Below, in pieces: positions 12,126 through 23,997 of a stretch of DNA of 64,000 nucleotides. Source of the stretch: Ciona intestinalis. Taxonomy: Eukaryota > Chordata > Ascidiacea > Phlebobranchia > Cionidae. Within the stretch, counting starts at the first letter, position 1. Each line of letters starts with the position of its first letter. A model generated the notes under the pieces. That model searched no databases. It saw nothing but the letters and a program-made list of their open reading frames with translations, and was not told the origin of the DNA. The stretch covers positions 315,526-379,525 of the forward strand of contig NC_020177.2 of assembly GCF_000224145.3 (NCBI RefSeq). Reading direction: 5' to 3'. Both the position numbers and the translations under genes were made by a program.

Positions 12126-13530
12126 GTTGCAACACTGACCCAACAACGTTGCGCGTAAACTTATTAATGTTCCAGCTGTATCTCACCTCATTCCATTCAA
12201 ATTATTCACAATCAGAACCGACAACCATTTTCACGAGAAAACTCAGCCAGTAATTTAAAGCCACAAAATAAAGCCGCAAATTAAAAGCCCTGAATTATAG
12301 CCAATAATTCATAAATTTGTACCAACATTAATTAAAAGTTCGGATTCTAAATCCTAAGACCCACCCGTTTAATCTTTCCCATGAATTGGCGACTTATCTA
12401 TTTGCGGTTTCGAATTACTAAATATCGTTTTAACCAGTTTTTACTACGCCCCTCATAATTGTTCGAACCCATCACCTCAGTTATATGTATATTGCACACG
12501 ACCAGCAGGTAAGGGAATTCCCCATCTCAGAGATCATCACAAAATTCTTCACTGATGGCTTGCGTTTAATGAAGGGCAAAGCATCGCTTGTTGTATTCAC
12601 AAATCGTATAAGGCGTAAAACGATTTTTGAAGTGTATGTACACATCGTATCGAAGACGTATTTCATTCGAGGTGTAATAAAATTATAAAACTGGTTCTAC
12701 GTTTTTACATTTCCCACAAACCAGTCTGGTATGCAAGACTCGATACACCAGTCATTAAAAATACTTATTGTTATTTCAGAATCTGTAAACGATGACACTA
12801 GTATTATAACGCTAGAGTAGCAAACTTTAATTGTAGTCTACATATAGTATTCGAAACAAATACGCCATTGACTATGACGTAACAACGACCAATTAACGAC
12901 GTAACAGTCGGTACATAGAAGCGAAACCAATCTCACGATGAAGAAACTACCGGTACTTTACCCGTTGCAACATATGTCTTCCACTCCACATCTCAGCTTC
13001 TACTTTATTTGGAAAACATACAACAATTTTCGTTTTTTTTTTTTGCTGCGAATGCGATAACAAAGAACGTGGCAAGATGGGGTAAAATGGAACATGCTTT
13101 TATTCTCTTTTCTCCAGCTTTTGTTAGTAAACAGAGATTATTTACAGAATTAAGTAACTGTAGTCCCGAGAATCTAAAAAATATATCGCAAATTAAATAT
13201 GTGCTAACAAATATTAACAAAAAATACATACTGCGACTGCTGTCATACACTTTATTACTTTCGCTGTGTTGTTTGTTTTACTACCTCGCTCTCTTGTTGC
13301 GTAATCATGCGTGTCTTTCCGTAAATAAATTCCATTCCGTATTTACGGATTATGATTCATCTTTAATTATTTATGGTTTACTAAAAGAAAGCATGATGTT
13401 GTTTAATTAGTTGAACTTTAACAGTATTTGTGTCTTGGTTATACTTTTTATTCCGCACACTTATGATTAGTTGTGAACAAAATATAAACTGAATACAAAT
13501 TGTACAGGTTAACTAGATTCAGATATAGCT
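12126..13530. other. Intergenic: phosphodiesterase 3' end to POLR1C
   Basis: Holds the AAAGCC repeat (12245-12420), a weak 67-aa open frame (12485-12688, no family recognised, no splice support), one arm of a dispersed repeat (12829-13003) and MITE remnants (about 13070-13140, GGCAAGATGGGGTAAAATGG). A TACAG 24 bp before the POLR1C ATG (AG at 13506-13507) could be a 5' UTR or trans-splice acceptor. Confidence 0.5.
12829..13003 (-). repeat. Dispersed repeat, inverted partner of 23998-24220
   Basis: Reads as the reverse complement of the block at 23998-24220: both contain TGAAGAAACTACCGGTACTT or its complement, then CGTTGCAACATATGTCTTCC and CCACATCTCAGCTTCTAC. Similarity is high over about 130 bp, after which the copy at 24130 has extra sequence. 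The two copies flank POLR1C and UFL1. Confidence 0.8.
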
Positions 13531-14568
13531 ATGGATATTATAAAAGACATAAGGTCGAATATTCGTCTAAACGAACATGGCATTGCAAACACACACACGA
13601 CAACTTATCCACGATCTTACGCTGGTTTCAACGATGCATGGGATTTTCAAAAATTCGCCGACAATTTTTGCATCAATGTAATCGAACTCGGTCCAGATTC
13701 CATGCAGTTTGACATGCTTGGTGTTGATGCGGCAATCGCCAATGCGTTCCGTCGAATACTGATTGCCGAAGTCCCAACAATGGCTATTGAGAAAGTATAT
13801 ATTTACAACAATACAACGGTGATACAAGATGAAGTGCTCGCCCATAGGTTAGGTCTTATACCACTGACTGCAGACGCAAAACTATTTGAATATCGGCAAG
13901 GTGATGACGCTGATGGGACACCTGAAGACACTCTGGAATTTGAATTGAATATAAAATGCACGAAAAACTTGTCAGCGCCCAAAGATACAACAGATTTAGA
14001 TGTATTGTATAAACACCATAAGGTTTATTCTAAAGATATTAAATGGATTCCTCTGGGCAATCAGAAGGACTTGCTTACAGTAAAGCCAGTTTATGATGAT
14101 ATTCTTGTTGCTAAATTAAGGCCAGGTCACATTCTTGATGTAAAACTACACGCAGTAAAAGGTGTGGGCCAAGATCACGCCAAGTTTTCACCGGTTGCGA
14201 CCGCTTCATATCGCCTGCTCCCACAAATCAGACTTCTTGATCAAATCCTTAACTCAGATGCGGAAGATCTCCAAAGATGTTTTGCTCCCGGAGTGATTGA
14301 GGTTTATCGGAATAAAAATGGTGATCAAGAAGCTAGAGTGGTTGATGCTAGAAAAGATACTTGCAGTCGGGAAGTGTTGAGACATCCTCACTTAAAAGAT
14401 AGAGTAGAACTGAGCAAAGTACGCGATCATTTCATTTATTCAATTGAATCTTCTGTCGCTATTACTCCAAATGAACTGATGTGCCGAGCCATTAAAATCA
14501 TGATGGGAAAATGTAGAACTCTGCTGCAAGAACTTGAAAAGAGTGAACAGGACTTGGATAATGCATAA
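13531..14568 (+). CDS. POLR1C: DNA-directed RNA polymerases I and III subunit RPAC1 (AC40)
   Basis: Shared core subunit of Pol I and Pol III; with POLR1D it forms the alpha-like heterodimer that starts polymerase assembly (family knowledge). One uninterrupted frame of 345 residues, nearly the human length (346). The alpha motif is clear at residues about 50-120: NVIELGPDSMQFDMLGVDAA, then ANAFRRILIAEVPTMAIEKV and QDEVLAHRLGLIPL. The middle (about 125-205) is the insert domain; the C-terminal half returns to the dimerisation fold and ends in a charged helix with KSEQDLDNA. The ATG at 13531 fits the family N-terminus. An AATAAA at 14674-14679 is a likely poly(A) signal. An intronless coding region is notable among the intron-rich neighbours. 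Confidence 0.97.
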   Translation: MDIIKDIRSNIRLNEHGIANTHTTTYPRSYAGFNDAWDFQKFADNFCINVIELGPDSMQFDMLGVDAAIANAFRRILIAEVPTMAIEKVYIYNNTTVIQDEVLAHRLGLIPLTADAKLFEYRQGDDADGTPEDTLEFELNIKCTKNLSAPKDTTDLDVLYKHHKVYSKDIKWIPLGNQKDLLTVKPVYDDILVAKLRPGHILDVKLHAVKGVGQDHAKFSPVATASYRLLPQIRLLDQILNSDAEDLQRCFAPGVIEVYRNKNGDQEARVVDARKDTCSREVLRHPHLKDRVELSKVRDHFIYSIESSVAITPNELMCRAIKIMMGKCRTLLQELEKSEQDLDNA

Positions 14569-14673
14569 CTTTTTATGAAGCTGCATAACACTTTTAGAAA
14601 ACAGCAATATTTAAAAGAAAATTCTGAATTTGGAGATTGAATTCAAAATTGGTATAATTTAGATAAATTGTAA

Positions 14674-14679
14674 AATAAA
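14674..14679 (+). terminator. Poly(A) signal AATAAA of POLR1C
   Basis: Canonical hexamer 106 bp after the POLR1C stop and 260 bp before the UFL1 start, in the only intergenic space between them. Confidence 0.55.
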
Positions 14680-14927
14680 TGCACAGAACAGTTATTGATA
14701 ATTACTATTAACTATTACCCTAATAAGTGCTGATACATTTGCTGGAAAATTCGTGCCAAATAAGTTATGTGCAACGTGTGCTTTTTCAAATTTTGTGCTA
14801 GATGATGCACTATTAACAAAATCTGTGCTCAATTATGTTCTGTTCATCACGATGATGTTTCACCAACAATCATAAACAACTTTCCTTCTAGGTGTTTCTT
14901 GGCATAACTTGTTAGGGGTTATACAAC

Positions 14928-14934
14928 ATTACAG
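14928..14934 (+). promoter_or_regulatory. Splice acceptor 5 nt before the UFL1 ATG (possible spliced-leader site)
   Basis: ATTACAG ends at 14934 and the ATG begins at 14940. No upstream donor with a plausible leader exon was recognised. Ciona adds a 16-nt spliced leader to many mRNAs, so this may be a trans-splice acceptor (inference). Confidence 0.4.
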
Positions 14935-14939
14935 GCAGT

Positions 14940-17900
14940 ATGGCTGATTGGAAAGACATTGAACAGTTGCAAGCTGAGTTCAAGACGGCACAACTTTCAT
15001 CTGCTGCACAAAAGTGGGTAGTTGTTTTTATATTAATCGTTGTGTGTGGGCGTCTTTTGTATGATATCCATGTTTAATGCGTTGAACCAAATACCTTGTT
15101 TTAATAAACTTTGTGCATGCATAATTTATTAAAAATGAAATGTCGGAGTGAAAAGAATGCTTGTATTATATCAAATATATGTATATAACTCTTAGATTCT
15201 GTTTGCATGCAATATTGTTCTTGTGAGGTATGAAATATGTTTAGGTCACACATGCTACAGAGCCGCATTTATTTTATTGTAACACTTCTTATCCAGGTTA
15301 TCTGAAAGAAATTGTATTGAAATTCTTAACAAACTGCAAGAAATGAAACTTCTTGATGTTCTGCATTCAGTTGACGGCAAAGAATATTTAACGCCAACAC
15401 ATCTTGCTAAGGAAATACGGGATGAGCTTTACATGCAAGGAGGTTTGTGTTGTTTTGTTTTTTTTCAACGTTGGTGTTATTTCATCACTTTTTTGAACCC
15501 TGGATGGAAAAACAAAACTGTGTAGTTGATTTGTTGAGAGCGTACTACTCTGGTTTAAAGTTTTTGGGCGCTATTATTTTATTGTAATTGTATGCTAACA
15601 CAAAAAGTTATGTTAAATGTTTTGGAAATTCTGAATCTGTTAGATTTGTTGCTTCCCCTATTACAATGGTTCACAAAGCTATTTGCCTGTTTTTGTATAA
15701 GTTAAATCCTGCTTACTGTAAAATGTTGAACATTATTTTCAGTGTAGGAAAATGTGTAAACTGTGAAAAACTATTGGTAAGGTACGAGTGTGCAAATATT
15801 TTGAATCAGGTTTAGTTTTTTAAAAATTGTCCCTTATTGTCCATGCAATGCATAAATTTTCATGGGGGTTGCCCACCCACCCTGCCACCCCAGGTTTGTC
15901 GCCTACTTATGTATCCTTAATCAACAGGTCGTATTAACTTGGTTGATCTGCAACAAGCTCTAAATGTGGATTTCTCTCACGTTGAAGCTAAATCAAACGA
16001 ACTTGTCAAATCGGATCGTAACTTGCAGCTTATTTATGGACAGATGATTGACAGGTGAAAACTTATGTGACTTAACATTGAGTGCGCTTGAAGCTAAAGC
16101 TCGGCAAATATCCCTAAAGGAAAAGACAGCAGTTTTTTACGCTCAATATTAAGCAATGTTTTATTAAAAACCATGTGTTCTGTATTATTTTGATTAGCAG
16201 CGCTTACTGAACAGGAATGTATTCTCCAAGCCTTTCTCCTTGATGTCGCCATAAGTGCTCGGCGAGCCCAAAGTTTTATCACTTCAGCCCTAACATATGT
16301 ATATATAGCCTACTAAACAAACCCCCCCTCCCTACTTCAGCACTTACTTGGATCGATTGGCTGAAGAAATAAACGAAAATCTTCAATCTACCGGTCAACT
16401 CACCATTGCTGAACTCAGTAAACAATATGACGTCCCTGGAGATTTTCTTATCCCGGTATTTCAATTATACTTGCTAACTTGTAACAATTGTGATAATGAG
16501 CCAACTCTAGGTCAATCGTAGATTTCATGGTGTGCTTCACTTTAGGACCTCACCCATATAGAATAGAATTTGCATATACAATGTTGGGGTAATGGACCAA
16601 CTCTGGTCTAAATCCCAGGCCCCATGGCATGCCTCACTGTAGAACCTCACCCATATAGAATAGAATGTGCATATACAATGTTGGGGTAATGGACCAACTC
16701 TGGCCTAAATCCCAGGTTCCATGACATGCCTCACTGTAGAACCTCACCCATATAGAATAGGACAAAACTTTATACTTTTTTATTTCATATTTCGTATAAA
16801 TCTGTGTTTAAATTAAAATATAGGAGTTGATTTCAAGAATTGGGAAACAAATTGATGGAAAATTGGACGAAATCAACAGAAATGCTATTTTTACCGAAGC
16901 ATACATTGCAAAACATAAGGTATATAAAGTGTTGTTGTCAAAATAAATCGAAAACAGCTGTTTTGGAAAGTTTGTTCTTGAAACAACAAATTAATATCCT
17001 GGATTTCAAGTTAAGTTTTGATCCCTTGATAAAGTAAACTTAATACGACATTAAAAAAATGTTGGTACAAAATAGATTTACTGAAAGAGCTGTATTAGGT
17101 TAACAGGCGTTATTTCAATGAAATTCAACCATATGTATCTGGTCTGGTTGTATTTTGGCATTTTACTTCTATGCACTTAATCTTAAAATAACCAGTAACT
17201 TGCTTGTATTATAGTGACGTCCCATAGGTTTGTAACATTGTGAACTAAACACGTTTTTACTGCCGTGCATACTATAAGTTTGATAAACCTCCCAATTTAA
17301 AAGATTTTAAGTTTGAATTAAGATTACAAACAAATAAACTGCCTCCAAGTGTTTAATGTTAATAATATTCTGTTTATCTTCATAATAATTAGTTCCTGTT
17401 CATCAATAACAGATCTGTTCCAACAGGCTCGCATACGTGGTGTATTGAGCGCCGTTACACGTCCGATACAGCTTTATCCACTCAGCCACGACCATGGATT
17501 ATCTATGCAACTTTTGTTCTGTGAGTTTAAGATTAACTACTGGTTTATTGTTTATTTAGATTTTGTTTTTTTTTCATTGGATTTTTATAAAAGATTTTGG
17601 TAGTTGGGTACGAGGTGAATGAAACAAAACACCTACATTAAAGCGACTGTCGTTGCCCTGCCACATGAAGATAAATAGGTTACATATGTGATAACTTGTA
17701 AACGGGCACAAAGTGTATAAAACAAAACACCCGCATTAAAGCAACCGTTGTTTTTGTTCCACACTGCTGTACAAAGCTGTGTTCAAATTTATTCATGAAA
17801 TATGTTCCCCCAACAGCTATAGTTGAAGAATTGATCAAAGAGGGGAGGATCAAAGGACAAATCGCTGGTGGCCGTTCCGAAAAGTCAATGTTTTTGCCAG

Positions 17901-20900
17901 AAATTCACACTCAGACACAAAACCAGTGGATTGACAACTTCTATGCACAGAACAACTACATTGGTACGGAATCTTAAATTTTTTATTTATTAATGTGTTT
18001 ATATTTATATATATACCAATACCATTATTTGATATATATATATTTAATACTTGTGTTTTCTCAGTACTTTAGGGTATTAGTTATCCCATATTGTTGGGAG
18101 TAATGCATCCGGAAAGTTTGATTGAAATGCAACACACCAACAGTATTGTGATTTCTTATTCAAGTTGTTTTTGTTGATATCTGCTGTGTTTCCATTTTCC
18201 GAATGTTATTTTTAAATTTCCCAATTTTTCTTCAGAATTCGATGCCGTCTCGAGACTTGGTATTTCTGACCCCAAGTCTTATGTGCGTCGTCGACTCACA
18301 ACAAACCCCCCGTTGTTCCTCAAGTCCGTGTGTGTCGGCCAATCTATTGTTGACCAAATAATGGCAACTGTTGATGAAACAATCGCTAATGGAGACTGGG
18401 TTGATATGATGGTAAAATGTTTAGATGTTTAATGAACCAATGTGTTTTACTGTATTGCTGTCTCATTTTAAAACACTCAGAATTTATTTAAATCAGATAA
18501 AAAAGATTAAAAAAATATAAATTAATAAAAAATAGGACTCAGATTTTCATTTTAACTTCATTCATTATTTTTTTGTTTTCTTGTAGCTTGGCAAAATTGT
18601 CTTAAAAATATAATAACTGAAATTTAAAAAAGGCAAAATTTATAAGAAGAAAATTTTTATAAGAGTTAAAAAAGAATGTATATAAATATAAATATATTAA
18701 ACTTTTTTTAAAACTTAGAATTTTCTTCCGACATCGTTCCTCGATGAGGATTGCAATCAACTTCTCCACCACGTGATGCGGGAGAGGAAGAAGATCAAAT
18801 CCTCCGTGCCCGGGATCATATTTGCCAACAGTATCGTCGCAAACGAAGCTTTTGTGAATTCATGTCTCAAATATTTCGACGGTATGATGAGAGAAAAAGC
18901 AGAAAAGGTAAAAAAAGATATTCCAGCGTTCCAGGACCAGCATTTTGTCTTGCTATGTGACGAGACACTTAACGGCAAAACCCTGATGATGTTAAATAAT
19001 CACAAAACAAAAATGCTGCAGATTTCTTTTAAACATACAACACCTATGATGACAACAACTGAACAACATACCATATTCGTATATTTAAATTTTATGTTTT
19101 AGAAATTTTGTTTAGGTTTTAGAAAGTTTAATAAAATAGTTGTCTTTATAAGACTAGAATATCTAATGTTAAAATATATTCTTATTATTCTTGCATAAAA
19201 TATAATGTTTTCTCAGGATGTGAAAAAATCTTCAGTGTTTGCTCTTACTGAAGAAGAAAGGAAAGAATATTTACATCAGACCACGGGAGATCCGAAAAAG
19301 AAAAGCGAAAAAAAAGGTTTGTTTTTAACTAGAATAGTCCCATTTCCTTAGTGGTTACAGTCGTGAAATTGGAGGATACCAGGTTCAAAGCTGGTTGCTG
19401 CCACCATTGTGGCACTCTCTTCTTTGGCAGTTTAATTTATTTGATTTGCAAATCTCTCTTGTGGTAACTCGCAAATGGGCACAAAATTAATGAAACCGAA
19501 CACCTGTGTTATAACGACTGTCTTTGCCCCGTCATGCGAGGATAAATAAGTTACATACGTGGTAACTTGTAAGCGGGCACGAGTTGTATGAAACAGAACA
19601 CCCGTGTTATAGCGACTGTCGTTGCCCCGCCATGCGAGGATAAATAAGTTACATACGTGGTAACTTGCGAATGGGCACGAGGTGTATGAAACCAAACACC
19701 CGTGTTATAACGACTGTCATTGCCCTGCCACGCAAAAATAAATAAATTAGATTCTTTTATCTGTCACATCAGATATTAATCTCTTAGTTTTTCAGATGAT
19801 CGAAGAAAAAAGGCCACAGAAGGTTCTGGTAGCGTAAAACAAGGGTTTGAGGGAGCTAGTGGATCGGGGAAAGGAGCTCGTGAGGTGAAAACGAAAGGAA
19901 AGGACAAGAAACGTTTAAAGTGGAGTAAGTTTGATGTTGGGTAATAAGTGGCAAACTCAAACCTAAAAACCTGGAATCAATTATGATATGTTACGTGAAT
20001 AATCTGGATATTCATAGAAATATAATAATTGATGATAACTCACTAATTAAGTGTAACAAACATGGGTATATGACCTAAACTACACCCTGGTTTTCCAAAA
20101 GATTGGTGCCTATGTGCATGTAACATAGTAGGGTGGGGGAAGACACACTTTTAGCACATAATATCCAAATATTCTGATCGTGTTTTAAACAATTAACAAC
20201 GGTCCATGGGAGCTGTGTAGATATGGTTTCATAATTTTTTAATGATCTTGGTTTACTACCTATAATGGGACAAGAAAATAGATTAAAAAGGTGTCCCATC
20301 TTCCCCCACCCTACCATACATATATAATGCTTATGTTTATGATGTCATAGAGAAAGAGCATGAGACGCAGACGGAGACGAAACCATCCAAGCCCTCGTCG
20401 TCTCAGGATGATCTTCCTTTCATGGATGTTGGAGAGATCACTGATGTCCTCCACAATCGGATCAGAGATTGTCCTCCAGATTTTTTACAGGAGCTAAGTG
20501 AGAGGATTCACAGGTGATTTCTTGTAGGATAAAAACGACAAAATTTAGATGTTCACTAATTTTTTCGTCTAAAAAATAACCAATTAAAAAAATACAAAAT
20601 TTGGTTTAAAATAAAGTTTTTTTCAGCAAAAGCATATTTCTACTTCAATTTTGAATAAAAAATTGGTTGTATATGTTGCTAAAATTGTAACATGCTTGTC
20701 AAGTTTCAAGTAAGTTTTCACTCCTAATGTCGTGCTAAATTAAAGTTTTTTTTACAAACATATTTTTCCTACAGGCCATTACATACATCATATCAAGCTG
20801 TTGTGAAGTCAGTTTTCCAAATTTCTGCTCAACAATCGAAAGAAGCTGGAGAGAGTGGGCAGGACGCATCTGCAGGTGGTTGTGCGGAGAAGAAATCTCT

Positions 20901-23293
20901 CGCGAAATCTCGAAAGCAAAGTATTGAAGAGATCAGCACAATGTGGGCGAACACACGACTGTTCATGGAAGCTATCAAGTTGTTCGAAGGTTTGTTTGTT
21001 TGGTATTTGTGATTATTTCTCAATGCTGTGGTATTCATGTACCATGTGTGGTGGTTTATACACAATGTGACTGCTTACCAGTTACCATGTATGTAGCTTT
21101 GTGGGTGATTGTTTACCACTGGGTTGGAGCAATTGCCGTTAAGTATATTGCCCAAGGACACATACGCCTACAATGATGGCAACTTCAATAGTAGCGTTAG
21201 ATTACAACAAAACTAAACAAATTCATCTGATACAATATAATTTAGAATTTTACCAACAATATTTTCACCAAATTGACCCATCATCTTATTTAAATGAAAC
21301 ATTACAGGTGATACAGCGGTACAACTTGAGAAACATTTGTTGAAAACGATTTGTCTTGAGATCACCAACTCCATTTTTGCTTTGGTGGCGATTGAGTCGG
21401 TGTCTGGCGCAGATGCTAACACTGAGATGACAGCAAACGTGAGAATTAATTCTCTATATGGTGTTGGGGGTTGTATAGTAGTTGTTAATGTTTTATTGGA
21501 GCAAGAGGTCTTGTTATTTAGTGTGACCTTGGATAACCTTTAGTCAGTTTTCAATAGTGACGATAAGGTCTTGCTGCTCTTGGTTAAGTTTACAAATTGC
21601 TGGCTTAAATTTGTGGCTTTAAGTTTTTGGCTTTGAAATTGTTGGCTTTATAATTGCAACTTTAGATTGTCAGATTATATTTGCTGCTTATACGTGGCTT
21701 TGAAACGGTTCCTTTGATTGCTAACCTTGAATTTGTAACTTAGATGTTGCATTTTAATTCACAGCATAATGTTTTTCATAGTTGTCAACACAGGGAATCT
21801 CATTGATTAATGTTGTGATTGACTGATTGGTTCTATTCTGTAATATAAACAAACCAGCAGGGTAAAAGACATTAAAAACTGGACTAAAGCATAATTGTTA
21901 CCGACACCTGTAGAAGCAATTTTACCACAAAACATCTCAACCCATGACAGGTTCGTATAAAAATGCTCTCGTTGTTCCCGGACGAGCTCAAACCTTCGCT
22001 CACCCGTCTTAATTCAAGCGTGACGGGTAAGGATCTCCATGAATTCACTGAAGCGTTACAAGAAGCCACCAGTCCGAAAACTTGCGACATTTTTCTGCGA
22101 TCAGCTGATAAGAAAAAAGATCGGTAAGATGGAATCTTTTTTTGAGTCTTAAACTTTGACAAACAGAAGATCCTCCGGATCTGCCTGCAGCATGTCACTA
22201 CAATGTACAAAGATTATTGAAGTAACTGTATTTGTTTCATTTTATACGAACCCCCATGCCCACGTTAAAAAACAAAAGGTTTTTTAAAGTTTAGGAATCT
22301 ATTTTTTTTATTAGAACAAACCCTAACATTTTTTTTTTTTAAGAAAAAGGTGTAAGAAAGTTTAATCTCAAATATTCAATTGACCACAGGCAAGTAATGC
22401 ATGGCCACAAGATGTCTCTGTTAAAACAGTTGGAAAATGAAAGTAATGGAGCAATGGCGCTTCACCTGGCTGTCACTATTGTGTTTCAGGTATTTAGTGT
22501 AGTTGGGTTTACATGAAACTTATTTTGTCTCTTTGATTTTGTTATACGGTAACAAAAATATTCCTTCTTAAAATGAGTGTAACATATTGATTGTTTCTTT
22601 ATAGTCATTATAACGAACGATAAGTCTCCACACACCGGGTCAAGTGCACAGTTTCCCACATTTTATAATAACTTTATTCTTTATACCACAGTCAGTCACA
22701 GGTTGCATGATCCACACTCCAGGAAAATGCGTTCCAGAAGTTCTTGGGAAGATTCAACCATTGGTTGATAAGGTAAAAAGTGATAACCCTCTTTTGTTGT
22801 TTGCCATTTTATGATCATAGGCGCCAAACTTGGGGTGGCAGGGTGGGCAGGCCAACCCTGAAAGCCCACATTAATCAGTATTTCACAAAAAAACATATAT
22901 ATAAATATGGAAGTTATATCGATTTCAATTCATAACCAATTGCCTATAATGTTTATTTTACTAGCATTGAATTGTCACTATAATGTATTGAAATCTGGTT
23001 TAAAATGTTTAACGACTACCAGAAAGTTTCAGTATGAAAAATATAAAAAAATAATTAAATAAAAATGTTTTCAGTAAATGAAATTTCAGGTAGGAGTTAA
23101 TTAATATTATTAATATTTTCAGGATGTGCATCGAACACTAAACCGCTACCAAGACCTCGTCATGAAAGAAATGATAACTCGAAAATCTTCTACACCGGAT
23201 AATGACCACTTGGCTGAGCTACAGAGTGATTTAATCAACGACTTACCTGTTATTCAAACAATCGCTGCAACTACAAAGAAACAAACCACCTAA
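14940..23293 (+). CDS. UFL1: E3 UFM1-protein ligase 1
   Basis: Scaffold-type E3 that transfers UFM1 to substrates, chiefly at the ER, with UFC1 and DDRGK1 (family knowledge). Eighteen exons, all phases consistent, 808 residues (human 794): 14940-15013, 15297-15442, 15928-16054, 16341-16455, 16824-16919, 17427-17520, 17817-17963, 18236-18411, 18719-18907, 19217-19316, 19796-19924, 20351-20513, 20775-20989, 21308-21438, 21951-22123, 22390-22489, 22692-22772 and 23123-23293 (TAA 23291-23293). The N-terminus [20 protein letters not shown] and blocks [29 protein letters not shown] and [12 protein letters not shown] match the family. Residues about 390-450 are lysine-rich and disordered, as in vertebrates. 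Introns carry a 97-bp tandem repeat, the three-unit 98-bp array and a MITE. Exon 9 could read on past its donor (18908 onward), but the next exons restore the family sequence only if it is spliced there. Confidence 0.97.
16494..16760 (+). repeat. 97-bp tandem repeat, about 2.7 copies
   Basis: ACCTCACCCATATAGAATAG recurs at 16547, 16644 and 16741, a spacing of exactly 97 bp, with CCAACTCTGG and CATGCCTCACTGTAG inside. It lies in UFL1 intron 4. Single related copies sit at about 37890-37935 (+) and 58405-58480 (inverted). Confidence 0.9.
17600..17765 (+). repeat. 98-bp dispersed repeat, two tandem units
   Basis: Two units, marked by ACGAGGTGAATGAAACAAAA and AACTTGTAAACGGGCACAAA, with AACACCCGCATTAAAGCAAC. 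UFL1 intron 6. Confidence 0.8.
19335..19430 (+). mobile_element. tRNA-derived SINE head
   Basis: TTAGTGGTTACAGTCGTG (A-box-like) is followed by a B-box-like CCAGGTTCAAAGCTGG, then GCTGCCACCATTGTGGCA. The three-unit 98-bp array begins directly behind it, supporting a composite SINE. Confidence 0.65.
19463..19745 (+). repeat. 98-bp dispersed repeat, three tandem units
   Basis: Units start at 19463, 19562 and 19660. Each runs GTAACTYG...GGGCAC, ...ACACCCGTGTTATAACGACT, ...TGCGAGGATAAATAAGTTAC. Best-preserved array in the window. Confidence 0.92.
20129..20313. mobile_element. MITE-like element
   Basis: TAGGGTGGGGGAAGACACAC at the left and GTGTCCCATCTTCCCCCACC plus CTA at the right; core with TTTTAAACAATTAACAACGG. 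It ends 37 bp before UFL1 exon 20351-20513. Confidence 0.88.
21600..21780 (-). repeat. AAAGCC-type interspersed repeat (inverse strand)
   Basis: Serial GGCTTTAAGTTTTTGGCTTT, GAAATTGTTGGCTTTA and TACGTGGCTTTGAAACGG: the complement of the AAAGCC motif series at 10360 and 27905. UFL1 intron 14. Confidence 0.5.
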
Positions 23294-23809
23294 TGTGTTT
23301 AATCATTTGTGAATGGCAAAGGGACAAGTTTTAATGTCGTTTTATTAAAGTTTAGACCTTTATGCTTGTGGTGTTATTAGCTTAAAAAAGCGACTGAGAT
23401 TTTGTATAATGATTCATATTGTATTCGAATTATATTGTTTGTACCGGATTAATGTTGGTGGGAAGATGGTGCCTTTCTGGTATAATAGGAGTTCGGTACG
23501 ACTTTCGTTGTGTGCAATACATTTTGAGTGACAAGAAATATAATTAATTACAGTTGGTGTTTTCGAGTTGTTTATGCTTTGAACGGAATGACGTGTTATA
23601 TAAAATTTCCGTTCCGCGAAATACAAAACATGGGTAAAAATTTGGATAAAACATCGACAAAAGATGAACAAAACATGGGCAAAAAATGGACTACTACCAA
23701 ATGGGACGCGAAAAGAACATGAAAACATGTCGCATATTACCTCATCTTACCATACGTTCTTTTAATTGTTGACGCGTTCGCAGCGAAATTATTGAACAGT
23801 AGGGTGGGG

Positions 23810-23992
23810 GAAGATGAGACACCTTTGGCAGATGACATCTAAATATTCCAATCGTGTTTTGAACAATTACCAACGGTCTATGCCTATGGGAGTTGTGTAG
23901 ATACGGGTTTATAATTCTATGAATGTTCTTTATTTACTACCAAATAGAACAAGAAAATAGAATTAAAAGGTGTTCCATTTTCCCCCACCCTA
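23810..23992. mobile_element. MITE-like element
   Basis: TAGGGTGGGGGAAGATGAGA at the left and CCATTTTCCCCCACCCTA at the right; directly abuts the dispersed repeat that starts near 23998. Confidence 0.88.
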
Positions 23993-23997
23993 CTACA

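Noticed and set aside
13009..13410. 133-aa frame upstream of POLR1C
   Set aside because: AT-rich, overlaps MITE remnants, shows no family signature and no splice context.
18773..19102. 109-aa frame extending UFL1 exon 9
   Set aside because: The family sequence stops at the donor at 18908 and resumes at 19217; the remainder is intron read-through.
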